11,466 nucleotides of DNA from Desulfobacterales bacterium CG23_combo_of_CG06-09_8_20_14_all_51_8 (GTDB lineage Bacteria; Desulfobacterota; Desulfobacteria; Desulfobacterales; Desulfosalsimonadaceae), in NCBI GenBank assembly GCA_002772195.1, contig PCSG01000451.1, forward strand, positions 1 to 11,466. Reading direction: 5' to 3'. Numbering within the stretch: position 1 is the stretch's first letter; every line of letters begins with the position of its first letter. Both the position numbers and the translations under genes were made by a program. Of this stretch, positions 1 to 6,878 are shown piece after piece. The notes beneath the pieces were generated by a model. The model was not told where the DNA came from. It was given only the letters and a program-made list of their open reading frames with translations, and did no database searches.

Positions 1-478
1 CAAAAGTGTGAAACAGGAAATACCGGAAACCGGCTTGGGTGGATCGTTCCGAGCGGTTGAGCCACACCAGAAAAGTGGACGCCACCGACATCATTTCCCA
101 GAAAATAAACAGCGTGACGTAATCGCCGGCAAACACGCAGCCAAAGGCCCCGGCGATATAAAAACACGCCGCAAAATGCTGGGCCCGATCTTTCAAATGC
201 AGGGCGAACAGCATACCGATGAGGGCCTGAAGCGCGAAAATATTGGCAAATACCAAAGACAGCTTATCCACCCGGCCAAACGTCAGATCAAGGCTTAAGT
301 ATTGCTGCACCCCATACACGCCTTCTTTCATCACAAAGATGATCGAAATCAGCGCCACCATGGGCGGAATGGGCAGCAGCCAGCGCCAGGCCTTATTGTT
401 TTCAGACTTGACCAGCAGCAGGATAAAGGCGAGGGCGATAAAGGCGATGGACGGATGAAAAAAATTACTTAGATTCAT
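1..478 (-). CDS. Antiporter-like proton/cation-pumping subunit (NuoL/M/N-MrpD family), 3' end cut by window edge
   Basis: Reading the minus strand from the ATG at 478 gives 159 open codons that run off the left edge. The visible part holds several hydrophobic helices (about residues 10-22, 34-50, 74-95, 101-117, 121-139). The stretch LFIFWEMMSVASTFLVW around Glu128 matches the fifth helix of NuoM/NuoN/MrpD-type subunits, where a conserved Glu takes part in ion translocation. The lysine-bearing helices would lie beyond the edge. The start overlaps the stop of the upstream 83-aa gene by 14 bases, and AGAGGA lies 6 bases before the ATG, inside that gene, so translational coupling is likely. The family is clear from sequence character. 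Whether it is closer to NuoM, NuoN or MrpD cannot be decided from this fragment. Confidence 0.85.
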   Translation of the reverse strand, partial: MNLSNFFHPSIAFIALAFILLLVKSENNKAWRWLLPIPPMVALISIIFVMKEGVYGVQQYLSLDLTFGRVDKLSLVFANIFALQALIGMLFALHLKDRAQHFAACFYIAGAFGCVFAGDYVTLFIFWEMMSVASTFLVWLNRSERSTQAGFRYFLFHTF

Positions 479-716
479 AAAAATCCTCTGGTCTGCTAAT
501 CATCAAAAAAATGATTTTTTTGAGTATCACCACAAAGGCCAGGCCGCACCCTGCCCCGAATATCGCCCAGAATCCCGGAAATTTCTCCAAAGCAAAATGC
601 GGGTGATGCGGCAGGATAAAGATATTGGCCGCCACCAGCGCCGCGAGCCAGCCAAAAAGCAGCCATTTAAGAATCGGATGGTGATCTCTTGCCCATTTTA
701 GCAATCTGGAAAACAT
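465..716 (-). CDS. Small two-helix membrane protein of the complex I / Mrp-like cluster, function unknown
   Basis: This 83-aa protein begins MFSRLLKWARDHHPILKWLL and has two hydrophobic segments (about residues 18-36 and 47-66). They are separated by a His/Pro-rich loop (PHHPHF, 36-41) followed by KFPGFWAIFG. The tail is charged and ends SRPEDFYESK. I chose the ATG at 716 over the upstream in-frame start at 779: GAGGT lies just before 716, and the longer form would overlap the previous gene by 55 bases. The gene starts 8 bases after the stop of the 492-aa antiporter-like gene and overlaps the next antiporter-like gene by 14 bases, so it is embedded between two pump subunits. I do not recognise a named family. 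By position and topology it is probably an accessory membrane subunit or assembly factor of the complex, which is inference. Confidence 0.8.
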   Translation of the reverse strand: MFSRLLKWARDHHPILKWLLFGWLAALVAANIFILPHHPHFALEKFPGFWAIFGAGCGLAFVVILKKIIFLMISRPEDFYESK

Positions 717-724
717 ATTGACCT

Positions 725-2203
725 CTACATAAACGCATGAATCAGATTTAAAAAGAAATCCGGATACAAGCCCAGGCACACGGACATCACGGCTGTAAAA
801 AACAACGGCGCCACCATGGTCCAGGGCGCTTCATGAATCGGGTCCATGTCCACATCCGGATGGGGTTTGCCGATATATGCCTTGTATATGATGGCCCCGA
901 AATAGGTCGCGTTCAGCAGTGTGCTGGTCAGCAAACAGGCCAGCAGCACGTATTGGTGGATGGTCACCGCGCCGTTAATCAAAAACCATTTGCTCACAAA
1001 CCCGCAAACCGGCGGCACCCCGATCATGCTTAACGTGGCCAGGCTGAATGCGGCGAAGGTCCAGGGCATTTTTTTGGCAAGCCCGGACATTTTTTCGATA
1101 CTTTTCAAATGGGCCGCCACAAAAATGGCCCCGGCGCTGAAAAAGAGGGTAATCTTGGAGAATGCGTGATTGGCGATATGCAGCAGGCCCCCCTGAACCG
1201 CGATGGGGGTGAGCATGGCCACGCCGATAATCACATAGGACAACTGGCTCACCGTGGAATAGGCCAGCCGGGCTTTGAGGTCATCCTTGGTCATGGCGAT
1301 CATGCTGGCTGCCACAATGGTAAACGCGGCGACATAGGCGGTGGGAATTCCTAAGAAAAGCTTATCCAGCGCATCCACCCCAAACCCGGACAGCATGACC
1401 CGGCTCATGGAAAATACGCCTGCCTTGACCACCGCCACCGCATGGAGCAGGGCGGAAACCGGCGTCGGCGCCACCATGGCCGAAGGCAGCCAGTTGTGAA
1501 GGGGCATAATCGCGGCCTTGGCGATGCCGGCGATATACAGGACATAGGTGATCTGAACCAGAACCGGGTTGGCATCCGGCGGGAACATGCCGGTGACCAT
1601 ATCCCCCAGATGAAAATCTAAGGTGCCGCACAATACATAGGTCAGGACCATGGCGGGCAGAAAAAACAGCTTGGAGGTTCCCATAAGGTAAACCATGTAT
1701 TTTCGTGCGCCGTGATAGGCTTCCGCGTCCTGATGGTGAGCCACCAGCGGATAAGTAAAAACCGAGATGATTTCATAAAACAGGTAGAGGGTGAAAATAT
1801 TGGCGGAGAGCGCCACGCCCAGCGCGCCGAAAATCGCCACGGCAAAACAGAAATAATACCGGGTCTGAGCATGTTCTTTTAAACTGCGCATGTATCCGAT
1901 ATTATAGCTGGTCGCCAGAATCCACAGAAAGGAGGCAATCAGTCCGAAAATAAGGGCCAGTCCGTCGGCGCAGAATTTCACCTCAATACCGGGGATCAAT
2001 TGAAACAAGGGATAGATATAAATGGTTCCTTTCAGCACGCCGGGAACCAGGGAGAGTACCGACAGGAAGCTGGCGATGGCAGCGATAAAAGACACGGCTT
2101 CCCGCCGATTTTCATTTTTCCCCAGCCACATGATAAGAAGCGGCGCGATGCCCGTAATGATAATCGGAATCAGAAGCCTGGAACTGATCACAAAGTTCGG
2201 CAT
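725..2203 (-). CDS. Complex I antiporter-like subunit, MrpD/NuoM type (monovalent cation/H+ antiporter subunit D family)
   Basis: This 492-aa polytopic membrane protein has about 14 predicted helices and the hallmarks of the proton-conducting transmembrane module family (NuoL/M/N, MrpA/D). The helix-5 glutamate is Glu144 in LYLFYEIISVFTYPLVAH. The helix-7 lysine is Lys229 in GIAKAAIMPLHNWLPSAM. The helix-8 lysine is Lys260 in PVSALLHAVAVVKAGVF. The distal lysine is Lys405 in GVPPVCGFVSKWFLING, at the position where NuoM of E. coli has Glu, so it is more like NuoN/MrpD here. It lacks the long C-terminal lateral helix extension of NuoL (about 600 aa). It starts 3 bases after the nuoK stop, behind a GAGGG/AGGA-rich leader. 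In the complex it should translocate H+ or Na+ coupled to electron transfer in the membrane arm. Family assignment is firm; the transported ion is not visible. Confidence 0.9.
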   Translation of the reverse strand: MPNFVISSRLLIPIIITGIAPLLIMWLGKNENRREAVSFIAAIASFLSVLSLVPGVLKGTIYIYPLFQLIPGIEVKFCADGLALIFGLIASFLWILATSYNIGYMRSLKEHAQTRYYFCFAVAIFGALGVALSANIFTLYLFYEIISVFTYPLVAHHQDAEAYHGARKYMVYLMGTSKLFFLPAMVLTYVLCGTLDFHLGDMVTGMFPPDANPVLVQITYVLYIAGIAKAAIMPLHNWLPSAMVAPTPVSALLHAVAVVKAGVFSMSRVMLSGFGVDALDKLFLGIPTAYVAAFTIVAASMIAMTKDDLKARLAYSTVSQLSYVIIGVAMLTPIAVQGGLLHIANHAFSKITLFFSAGAIFVAAHLKSIEKMSGLAKKMPWTFAAFSLATLSMIGVPPVCGFVSKWFLINGAVTIHQYVLLACLLTSTLLNATYFGAIIYKAYIGKPHPDVDMDPIHEAPWTMVAPLFFTAVMSVCLGLYPDFFLNLIHAFM

Positions 2204-2206
2204 ATC

Positions 2207-2515
2207 CTACCCTCGCAGCAAAGAAACGTTTTCGGATTCGACATGACCGAACCGTTTGTCCACAATCAGCACAATCGCCAGCACCAGGGTCGTTTCAGCG
2301 GCGGCCAGTCCCATCACCAGAAGCGTGCTCAACTGGGCCAGGGCGCCCGCAGTTTCCGTAAACTGGGCCGCCGCCATAATGCTTAAGCCCGCGCCGTTTA
2401 ACATGAGTTCCACGCCAATCAGCATTCCCACGAGACTTCTCCGGACCATCACGCCAAACAGCCCGATACCGAACATGGCAATCGCCACCCATTGATAGAT
2501 TGAGAGCATGCTCAC
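2207..2515 (-). CDS. nuoK: NADH-quinone oxidoreductase subunit K
   Basis: The 102-aa product matches the family length and has three membrane helices. The two buried glutamates of the NuoK proton channel are present: Glu36 in GMLIGVELMLNGAGLS and Glu74 in GLAAAETTLVLAIVL (Glu72 in E. coli; a two-residue insertion in the loop explains the shift). The C-terminus ends in Arg-Gly as in many homologues. Translation probably starts at the GTG at 2515 rather than the ATG two codons later: the GTG directly follows the nuoJ stop (TAG-GTG), GGAG lies 7 bases upstream, and this start puts the first glutamate exactly at position 36. NuoK forms part of the E-channel of the membrane arm beside NuoJ and the first antiporter-like subunit. 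Confidence 0.95.
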   Translation of the reverse strand: MSMLSIYQWVAIAMFGIGLFGVMVRRSLVGMLIGVELMLNGAGLSIMAAAQFTETAGALAQLSTLLVMGLAAAETTLVLAIVLIVDKRFGHVESENVSLLRG

Positions 2516-3022
2516 CTATTTTCTCCTTTCATATACCGCAATCATCGCGCCCACCATGGCAACAAATAGAATCACTGAAATCAGTTCAAACACAAAGGAA
2601 TAGGGTCCCAGTAAAGCCTGTCCGAGTTCCTCAACCGGAATATTGCGCGGAGTTGTGCCCGACGCCAGCGGGTATTTTGCCACCATACCGGCCAGAAGGA
2701 TCGCCATGATCCCGCCGGCAAGAAAGGACAGGATTCTCTTTTGCGGTGTTTTCAGGCGGGTTTCATATCCTTCCCCCCGGCTCGCCATGGTCAGCATGAC
2801 GGCCATGAAGATAATTACGCTGACGGCGCCGATATAGATCAAAATCTGCATCAGGGCGATAAACGGCGCGTCCATCAAAAAATACAGACCCGCAACCCCC
2901 ACCAGAGTCACCAGAAGTCCGGCAAACGCCCGCACAATGCTTCGGCTTCCAGTGGCGACCATGCCGCCTCCCAGCACCAGAACCAGATACAATCCAAAGG
3001 TGATATGGGCGAGTATCTGCAT
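2516..3022 (-). CDS. nuoJ: NADH-quinone oxidoreductase subunit J
   Basis: The 168-aa protein has five predicted hydrophobic helices. It contains the typical core around residues 32-77, including GLYFLMDAPFIALMQILIY followed by IGAVSVIIFMAVML; this corresponds to the third helix with the pi-bulge and conserved Tyr of NuoJ. The second half is less conserved (helices about 96-114 and 144-163), as usual for this subunit. AAGGAGG stands 8 bases before the ATG at 3022, which directly follows the nuoI stop codon. NuoJ sits between NuoA/NuoH and NuoK in the membrane arm and helps transmit the redox-driven conformational change. Confidence 0.93.
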   Translation of the reverse strand: MQILAHITFGLYLVLVLGGGMVATGSRSIVRAFAGLLVTLVGVAGLYFLMDAPFIALMQILIYIGAVSVIIFMAVMLTMASRGEGYETRLKTPQKRILSFLAGGIMAILLAGMVAKYPLASGTTPRNIPVEELGQALLGPYSFVFELISVILFVAMVGAMIAVYERRK

Positions 3023-3520
3023 TTACATGGCCTCCTTTTTGGCGTTGAGCTGATCCTTCAGCCGCGCCACCAAATCCATTTTGATCGCTTTCCGGTCAAA
3101 TTCCGCCCAGTACACATGTTGGGAAAATCCAAGGGCTGTCACCGGACAATTCTCAATGCACTGACCGCACAGGCTGCAATAGCTGTAATCATAGATCAGC
3201 GCCTTTAATTTTTTAATTTTTTTGGGTTTCTTTTCCAGGTCCGGATTTTCTTCCATCAGTTCCAGCACCTCTAAAGTAAGGCATCCGGACGGACAATTGC
3301 GAACGCAGGTCCCGCAGACAATGCAGTCGGCGCCATCTGGATTTTTTTTGCCCGGCTGAAGTTCCACATGACCCGAATAGGTCGACACATTATCCACAGT
3401 TTTTCGCGGATAATGCACCGTTACTTCCGGACGGAAAAAATACTTGCCGGTAACGCCCATGCCCACCGCAAGGCTGTAGAATCCTTTGATTGCTTCACGA
3501 ATTTCACCCAATAAATTCAT
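3023..3520 (-). CDS. nuoI: NADH-quinone oxidoreductase subunit I, 2x[4Fe-4S] ferredoxin-like
   Basis: The 165-aa protein carries two classic ferredoxin motifs: Cys66-x2-Cys69-x2-Cys72-x3-Cys76 followed by Pro, and Cys115-x2-Cys118-x2-Cys121-x3-Cys125-Pro. These bind the N6a and N6b clusters that pass electrons to cluster N2 in NuoB. The N-terminus (GFYSLAVGMGVTGKYFFRP) fits the amphipathic membrane-anchoring segment of the family. The linker between the cluster motifs is lysine/glutamate-rich (about residues 88-107). The ATG at 3520 overlaps the nuoH stop in an ATGA arrangement. Because nuoEFG are not present nearby, NuoI would be the most distal iron-sulfur subunit encoded in this stretch and a plausible docking point for an electron donor such as ferredoxin (inference). 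Confidence 0.96.
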   Translation of the reverse strand: MNLLGEIREAIKGFYSLAVGMGVTGKYFFRPEVTVHYPRKTVDNVSTYSGHVELQPGKKNPDGADCIVCGTCVRNCPSGCLTLEVLELMEENPDLEKKPKKIKKLKALIYDYSYCSLCGQCIENCPVTALGFSQHVYWAEFDRKAIKMDLVARLKDQLNAKKEAM

Positions 3521-4515
3521 ATTTTTACCACCGCCGCGACATAGAGCAGGTTAAACAGGGACAGGGGAATCAGCCATCGCCAACTGATATTGAGTAACTG
3601 ATCAAACCGCACCCGCGGGAACGTCCACCGCACCCACATCATCAATAGCACCAGTCCGTAAACTTTGGCGAAAAACCAGACAAACCCGAGGATTTCCGGT
3701 CCCGGTCCTTTCCATCCCCCCAGAAACAGGACGGTGCATACGGATGAAACCACCACCATGCTGGAATATTCCGCCAGAAAGAACAGGCCGAATCCCATGC
3801 CGGAGTATTCCGTGTGAAATCCGGCGGTCAGTTCGCTTTCGGCTTCCGGCAAGTCAAAGGGCGCGCGGTTGGTTTCTGCAAAGGCGCAAATCAAATAAAT
3901 TATAAATCCAGCCGGCTGCGTCAGAAAGTGCCATTGCCATGGCCAGACTCCCTGAGCATCCACAATGGCCGACAACTGCAAGGTGCCGGTCGTCAGCGTG
4001 ACGGCCAGCACCGCGAGCAGCATGGGAATTTCATAGGCTACGGCCTGGGAAACCGACCGGATCGCGCCCAGAAGCGACCATTTATTATAAGACCCCCAGC
4101 CGGCAAAGCATAAGGCCAGCACATTGAGACCTGAAAACGCCAGTATCAGGATGAGCCCCAGATTGGCGTCAAAAGCCACCAGATTTTTTCCCACGGGAAT
4201 GGTCATAAACAGCAGCGGCAGCGGCGCAAAGGCCAGCATGGGCGCAAGCCAGAACAACAGCCGATCCCCGCCGGACGGCGAAAAAAGCTGCTTGCCCATG
4301 AGTTTCACGGCATCCGCAAGTGTTTGTAGAATCCCCCAGGGCCCGACCTCAAAAGGGCCGGGCCTGCGCTGAATAAATCCCGCCACTTTCCGTTCCACAT
4401 ACACCAGCACCAGCCCGTTGACGCCGATGAACGCGAGAATGGCCACCAGTCCAATCAGGATATGAATAAGTTCCAAGGGGATGAGTCGGGATATGAATTG
4501 TATGAGGCTGCTCAT
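3517..4515 (-). CDS. nuoH: NADH-quinone oxidoreductase subunit H
   Basis: The 332-aa membrane protein of expected length has the family signatures in order: YVERKVAGFIQRRPGP from residue 39, then VGPWGILQTLADAVKL; AYEIPMLL around 160-167; and the highly conserved cytoplasmic loop ETNRAPFDLPEAESELTAGF at 214-233, followed by HTEYSGMGF. This subunit builds the quinone-binding chamber together with NuoB and NuoD and starts the charged axis of the proton-pumping arm. The start codon at 4515 overlaps the nuoD stop (ATGA), with GGAG 9 bases upstream. The gene directly follows nuoD, whereas in 14-subunit operons nuoE, nuoF and nuoG lie between them. Confidence 0.96.
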   Translation of the reverse strand: MSSLIQFISRLIPLELIHILIGLVAILAFIGVNGLVLVYVERKVAGFIQRRPGPFEVGPWGILQTLADAVKLMGKQLFSPSGGDRLLFWLAPMLAFAPLPLLFMTIPVGKNLVAFDANLGLILILAFSGLNVLALCFAGWGSYNKWSLLGAIRSVSQAVAYEIPMLLAVLAVTLTTGTLQLSAIVDAQGVWPWQWHFLTQPAGFIIYLICAFAETNRAPFDLPEAESELTAGFHTEYSGMGFGLFFLAEYSSMVVVSSVCTVLFLGGWKGPGPEILGFVWFFAKVYGLVLLMMWVRWTFPRVRFDQLLNISWRWLIPLSLFNLLYVAAVVKI

Positions 4516-5672
4516 CTGTCAATCTCCGGTATGACGAGATCCAGGCTTCCCAGAATCGAAACGGCGTCCGCCAGCAGGGTTCCCTTTGCCAGCTCCGCAA
4601 AAAGGCTTAGATTGGAATAGGACGGAGAGCGCAGCTTCAGCCGGTAGGGCGTGGATGATCCATCACTGATAATATAAACGCCGATTTTGCCCCTGGCCCC
4701 TTCCACGGCAAAATACACGTCGCCCTTCGGGGGCTTGATGCGCTTGGGCGATTTCGGGGCCATAAAATCTCCCTGGGGCAGCATATTAAGCGACTGCTCG
4801 ATAATGCGAACGCTTTGTTCCATTTCCGCCACCCGCACCCGGTACCGGGCCATGGCGTCGCCTTCGGGAAATGCCGGGATTTCAAAATCCAGTTCCGGAT
4901 AGACCGAATATGGCTCCGCCCGACGCACATCGTATTTCTGGCCGGAGCCCCGCAGCACCGGGCCGGTGGCACCGTAACGCCGGGCCATTTCAAGCGGCAG
5001 GACGCCGATTTCCTCGCATCGTTTGCGCAAAATATAATTGTCTGTCACCAGGTCTTTATACATGGGCAGACGGCTTTTCATGAGCTTGCAGAAATCCCGG
5101 GTTCCCGCAATAAACGCATCGTTGATATCCGTCCGGACCCCGCCGAACCGGTAATAACAATAGGTCAACCGGGATCCGGTGATCATTTGAAGCAGATCAA
5201 CCGCCTGTTCCCGATCATCAAACGAATACATGATGGGCGTAAACGCGCCCAAATCCAGGAGATAGGCTCCCCACCAGACCAGGTGGGAACAGATGCGGTT
5301 CATTTCGCAGGTAATCACCCGGATAAATTCCGCCCGCCGGGGGACTTCGATCTGGCAAAGTTTTTCCACCGCGCCGATATAGGCCCAGTTCCAGGCCAGC
5401 GCATGCAGGTAATCCACCCGCCCCATATTGGGCATATACTGATGATAGGTTTTAATTTCCCCCATTTTTTCGTGCATCCGGTGGAGGTATCCGATGACCG
5501 GTTCGGCCCGGCTGATGTATTCGCCTTCCATCTCGACGATTACCCGTAACACCCCGTGGGTGGAGGGATGTTGGGGCCCCATGTTGATAATCAGCCGGCC
5601 TTCGTGTTCTTTATCCTGCTCCGCCTGAAAACAATGGGTATAAAAATCACCGCAAAGGGTCTCTGTCGTCAT
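4512..5672 (-). CDS. nuoD: NADH-quinone oxidoreductase subunit D (49 kDa)
   Basis: The 386-aa protein contains the quinone-site loop NMGPQHPSTHGVLR (about residues 30-43; His35 and His39), GYLHRMHEKM (61-70) and RVDYLHALAWNWAYIGAVEKL (85-105). Tyr88 is equivalent to the quinone-ligating Tyr87 of Thermus Nqo4, and His39 to its His38. Further family blocks are SRLTYCYYRFGGVR (167-180), GPVLRGSG (237-244) and YDVRRAEPYSVY (247-258). The frame is open further upstream, but that part is Arg/Lys-rich and lies inside nuoC. I chose the ATG at 5672 because GGAG stands 8 bases before it and it gives the normal family length. NuoD is related to the large subunit of [NiFe] hydrogenases and hosts quinone reduction. 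It is a separate gene from nuoC here, unlike the E. coli NuoCD fusion. Confidence 0.95.
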   Translation of the reverse strand: MTTETLCGDFYTHCFQAEQDKEHEGRLIINMGPQHPSTHGVLRVIVEMEGEYISRAEPVIGYLHRMHEKMGEIKTYHQYMPNMGRVDYLHALAWNWAYIGAVEKLCQIEVPRRAEFIRVITCEMNRICSHLVWWGAYLLDLGAFTPIMYSFDDREQAVDLLQMITGSRLTYCYYRFGGVRTDINDAFIAGTRDFCKLMKSRLPMYKDLVTDNYILRKRCEEIGVLPLEMARRYGATGPVLRGSGQKYDVRRAEPYSVYPELDFEIPAFPEGDAMARYRVRVAEMEQSVRIIEQSLNMLPQGDFMAPKSPKRIKPPKGDVYFAVEGARGKIGVYIISDGSSTPYRLKLRSPSYSNLSLFAELAKGTLLADAVSILGSLDLVIPEIDR

Positions 5673-5685
5673 TCTTTTTTCTCCG

Positions 5686-6288
5686 TCATGCTTTTTCCGA
5701 GCGGGACTGGCCGGTATCTGAAGACGCCAGGGCTTCCGGCGTTTTCTGGGCCTCAACCGGCGCTTCAACCGAGGCTTCAAAATGATAGCGTTCGCCTTTC
5801 ACCGGTTTCACCGGCTCGCACGCGCCCAAAAAGGCATACAGGCTTTCACGGTTTTTTTCAGGTTTTAGCAGCGGGTGCTGGTCAAATTCGGCAGGCAATA
5901 ATAAAGGGCGGAACTGGGGATGATCGCTGAATGTAACGCCAAAAAAATCAAAACATTCCCGCTCATGCCACCCGGCCCCGGAAAAGATATCCGATATCGT
6001 TGGGACTTCCGGGCTCTCATGATCGGTCAGGACCCTTAGCGTCACCCGCGCCGGATAATCTACCGGATGGTCAAAATGATCGAAATGATAAATTACTTCA
6101 ATGCCTTCGGCAAAATCCACGCCCGTGACGTCTTCGATATGATAACCCGCTTCAAACAATCGCGACGCCGCCGCCCTAAGCTGGACCTGATCCAGAAAGA
6201 CCGCCGTCACGCAGCCGCACTGCTCATACCGGCAGCGCGTTTGCGCGCAAATGTCGAGCCCTTCCAGGAGGTTTTCAGATGTTTTCAT
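5686..6288 (-). CDS. nuoC: NADH-quinone oxidoreductase subunit C (30 kDa)
   Basis: The 200-aa product has the NuoC signature GWHERECFDFFGVTF (about residues 105-119), followed by HPQFRPLLLPAEFDQHPLLKPE, which matches the HP-x-LR-RLLMP block of the family. Its N-terminus holds four cysteines in 13 residues (14, 19, 24, 26), which is not a normal family trait, and the C-terminus ends in a 30-residue Ala/Glu/Ser-rich tail. The ATG at 6288 is preferred; a TTG immediately upstream would add one residue. The ribosome binding site is weak (GAGAG). The stop lies 13 bases before nuoD. NuoC is a structural scaffold of the peripheral arm, bound to NuoD. Confidence 0.92.
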   Translation of the reverse strand: MKTSENLLEGLDICAQTRCRYEQCGCVTAVFLDQVQLRAAASRLFEAGYHIEDVTGVDFAEGIEVIYHFDHFDHPVDYPARVTLRVLTDHESPEVPTISDIFSGAGWHERECFDFFGVTFSDHPQFRPLLLPAEFDQHPLLKPEKNRESLYAFLGACEPVKPVKGERYHFEASVEAPVEAQKTPEALASSDTGQSRSEKA

Positions 6289-6306
6289 CAAATGCTCTCA
6301 ATCCTC

Positions 6307-6346
6307 AATTCGTAATTTCCAATTCGTAATTCGTAATTCGTAATTA
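6307..6346. repeat. Tandem heptamer repeat (AATTCGT) between nuoB and nuoC
   Basis: On the plus strand the unit AATTCGT occurs at 6307-6313, 6321-6327, 6328-6334 and 6335-6341. A degenerate copy (AATTTCC) at 6314-6320 keeps the 7-base register, and AATTA closes the array. The array fills most of the 62-base gap between the nuoB stop and the nuoC start. It is the only sizeable non-coding gap in the otherwise overlapping operon. Confidence 0.9.
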
Positions 6347-6350
6347 TTTT

Positions 6351-6878
6351 TTACTCCACCTCAGGCCACCACCGCTTGCCGGAAATCTTTTCCTGCAATT
6401 TGAAAATGCCTTCCAGAAGCCCTTCCGGACGGGGCGGACAGCCCGGCACAAACACATCCACAGGAATGAGCTTATCCACGCCTTCCACCACGTTGTACTG
6501 TCCTTCAAAAACAAACGGGCCGCCGGATATGGCGCAATTACCCATGGCAATGACCCATTTGGGCGCGGGCATCTGTTCATAAAGCTGCACCACGGCGGGG
6601 GCAATTTTTTTTGTCACCGTGCCGGCCACAATCATCAAATCCGACTGCCGTGGAGACGGACGGAACACCTCCGCCCCGAACCTTGCGATATCAAACCGGG
6701 CCATGCCGACGCACATCATTTCAATGGCGCAGCAGGCAAGTCCGAAGGTCATGGGCCACAAGGACATGGCCCGGCAGGTGTCAAAAATCTTTTTGGGCAG
6801 CGCCAGTTGAATCAGCTCGGGCCTTATTTCTGACTGGGATTTTAGGATACAGCTTAAATTTTGATTTTCCTGGGCCAT
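6351..6878 (-). CDS. nuoB: NADH-quinone oxidoreductase subunit B (cluster N2 protein)
   Basis: The 175-aa protein has all four ligands of the terminal [4Fe-4S] cluster N2: the tandem Cys49-Cys50 in TFGLACCAIEMM, Cys115 in AMGNCAISGGPF and Cys147 in VPGCPPRPEGLLEGI. The segment FGAEVFRPSPRQSDLMIVAG (68-87) and the following GTVTKKIAP are also typical. The frame stays open upstream to 6929, but the ATG at 6878 is preferred: AGGTG lies about 8 bases before it and the family length fits. This start overlaps the nuoA reading frame by 25 bases. NuoB receives electrons from NuoI and passes them to quinone at the NuoB/NuoD interface. Confidence 0.96.
   Translation of the reverse strand: MAQENQNLSCILKSQSEIRPELIQLALPKKIFDTCRAMSLWPMTFGLACCAIEMMCVGMARFDIARFGAEVFRPSPRQSDLMIVAGTVTKKIAPAVVQLYEQMPAPKWVIAMGNCAISGGPFVFEGQYNVVEGVDKLIPVDVFVPGCPPRPEGLLEGIFKLQEKISGKRWWPEVE

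Noticed and set aside
1..2203. A true Mrp Na+/H+ antiporter operon
   Set aside because: No MrpA, B, C, E, F or G genes are seen, and the MrpD-like genes run directly on from nuoK, so they are better read as complex I membrane subunits.
2741..3208. Plus-strand open frame of 155 codons opposite nuoJ/nuoI
   Set aside because: It spans the junction of two conserved minus-strand genes and is rich in His, Gln and Asn, as expected for a complement frame.
4815..5549. Long plus-strand open frame (244 codons) opposite nuoD
   Set aside because: It is antisense to a clearly conserved gene, has a His/Pro/Arg-rich composition typical of shadow frames, and shows no recognisable domain.
5673..5780. Upstream extension of nuoD adding 36 Arg/Lys-rich residues
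   Set aside because: It lies in the nuoC reading region and has no family similarity; the ATG at 5672 has a good ribosome binding site and gives the usual length.
6307..6346. CRISPR-like array
   Set aside because: The units are 7 bases with no spacers; it is a simple tandem repeat.
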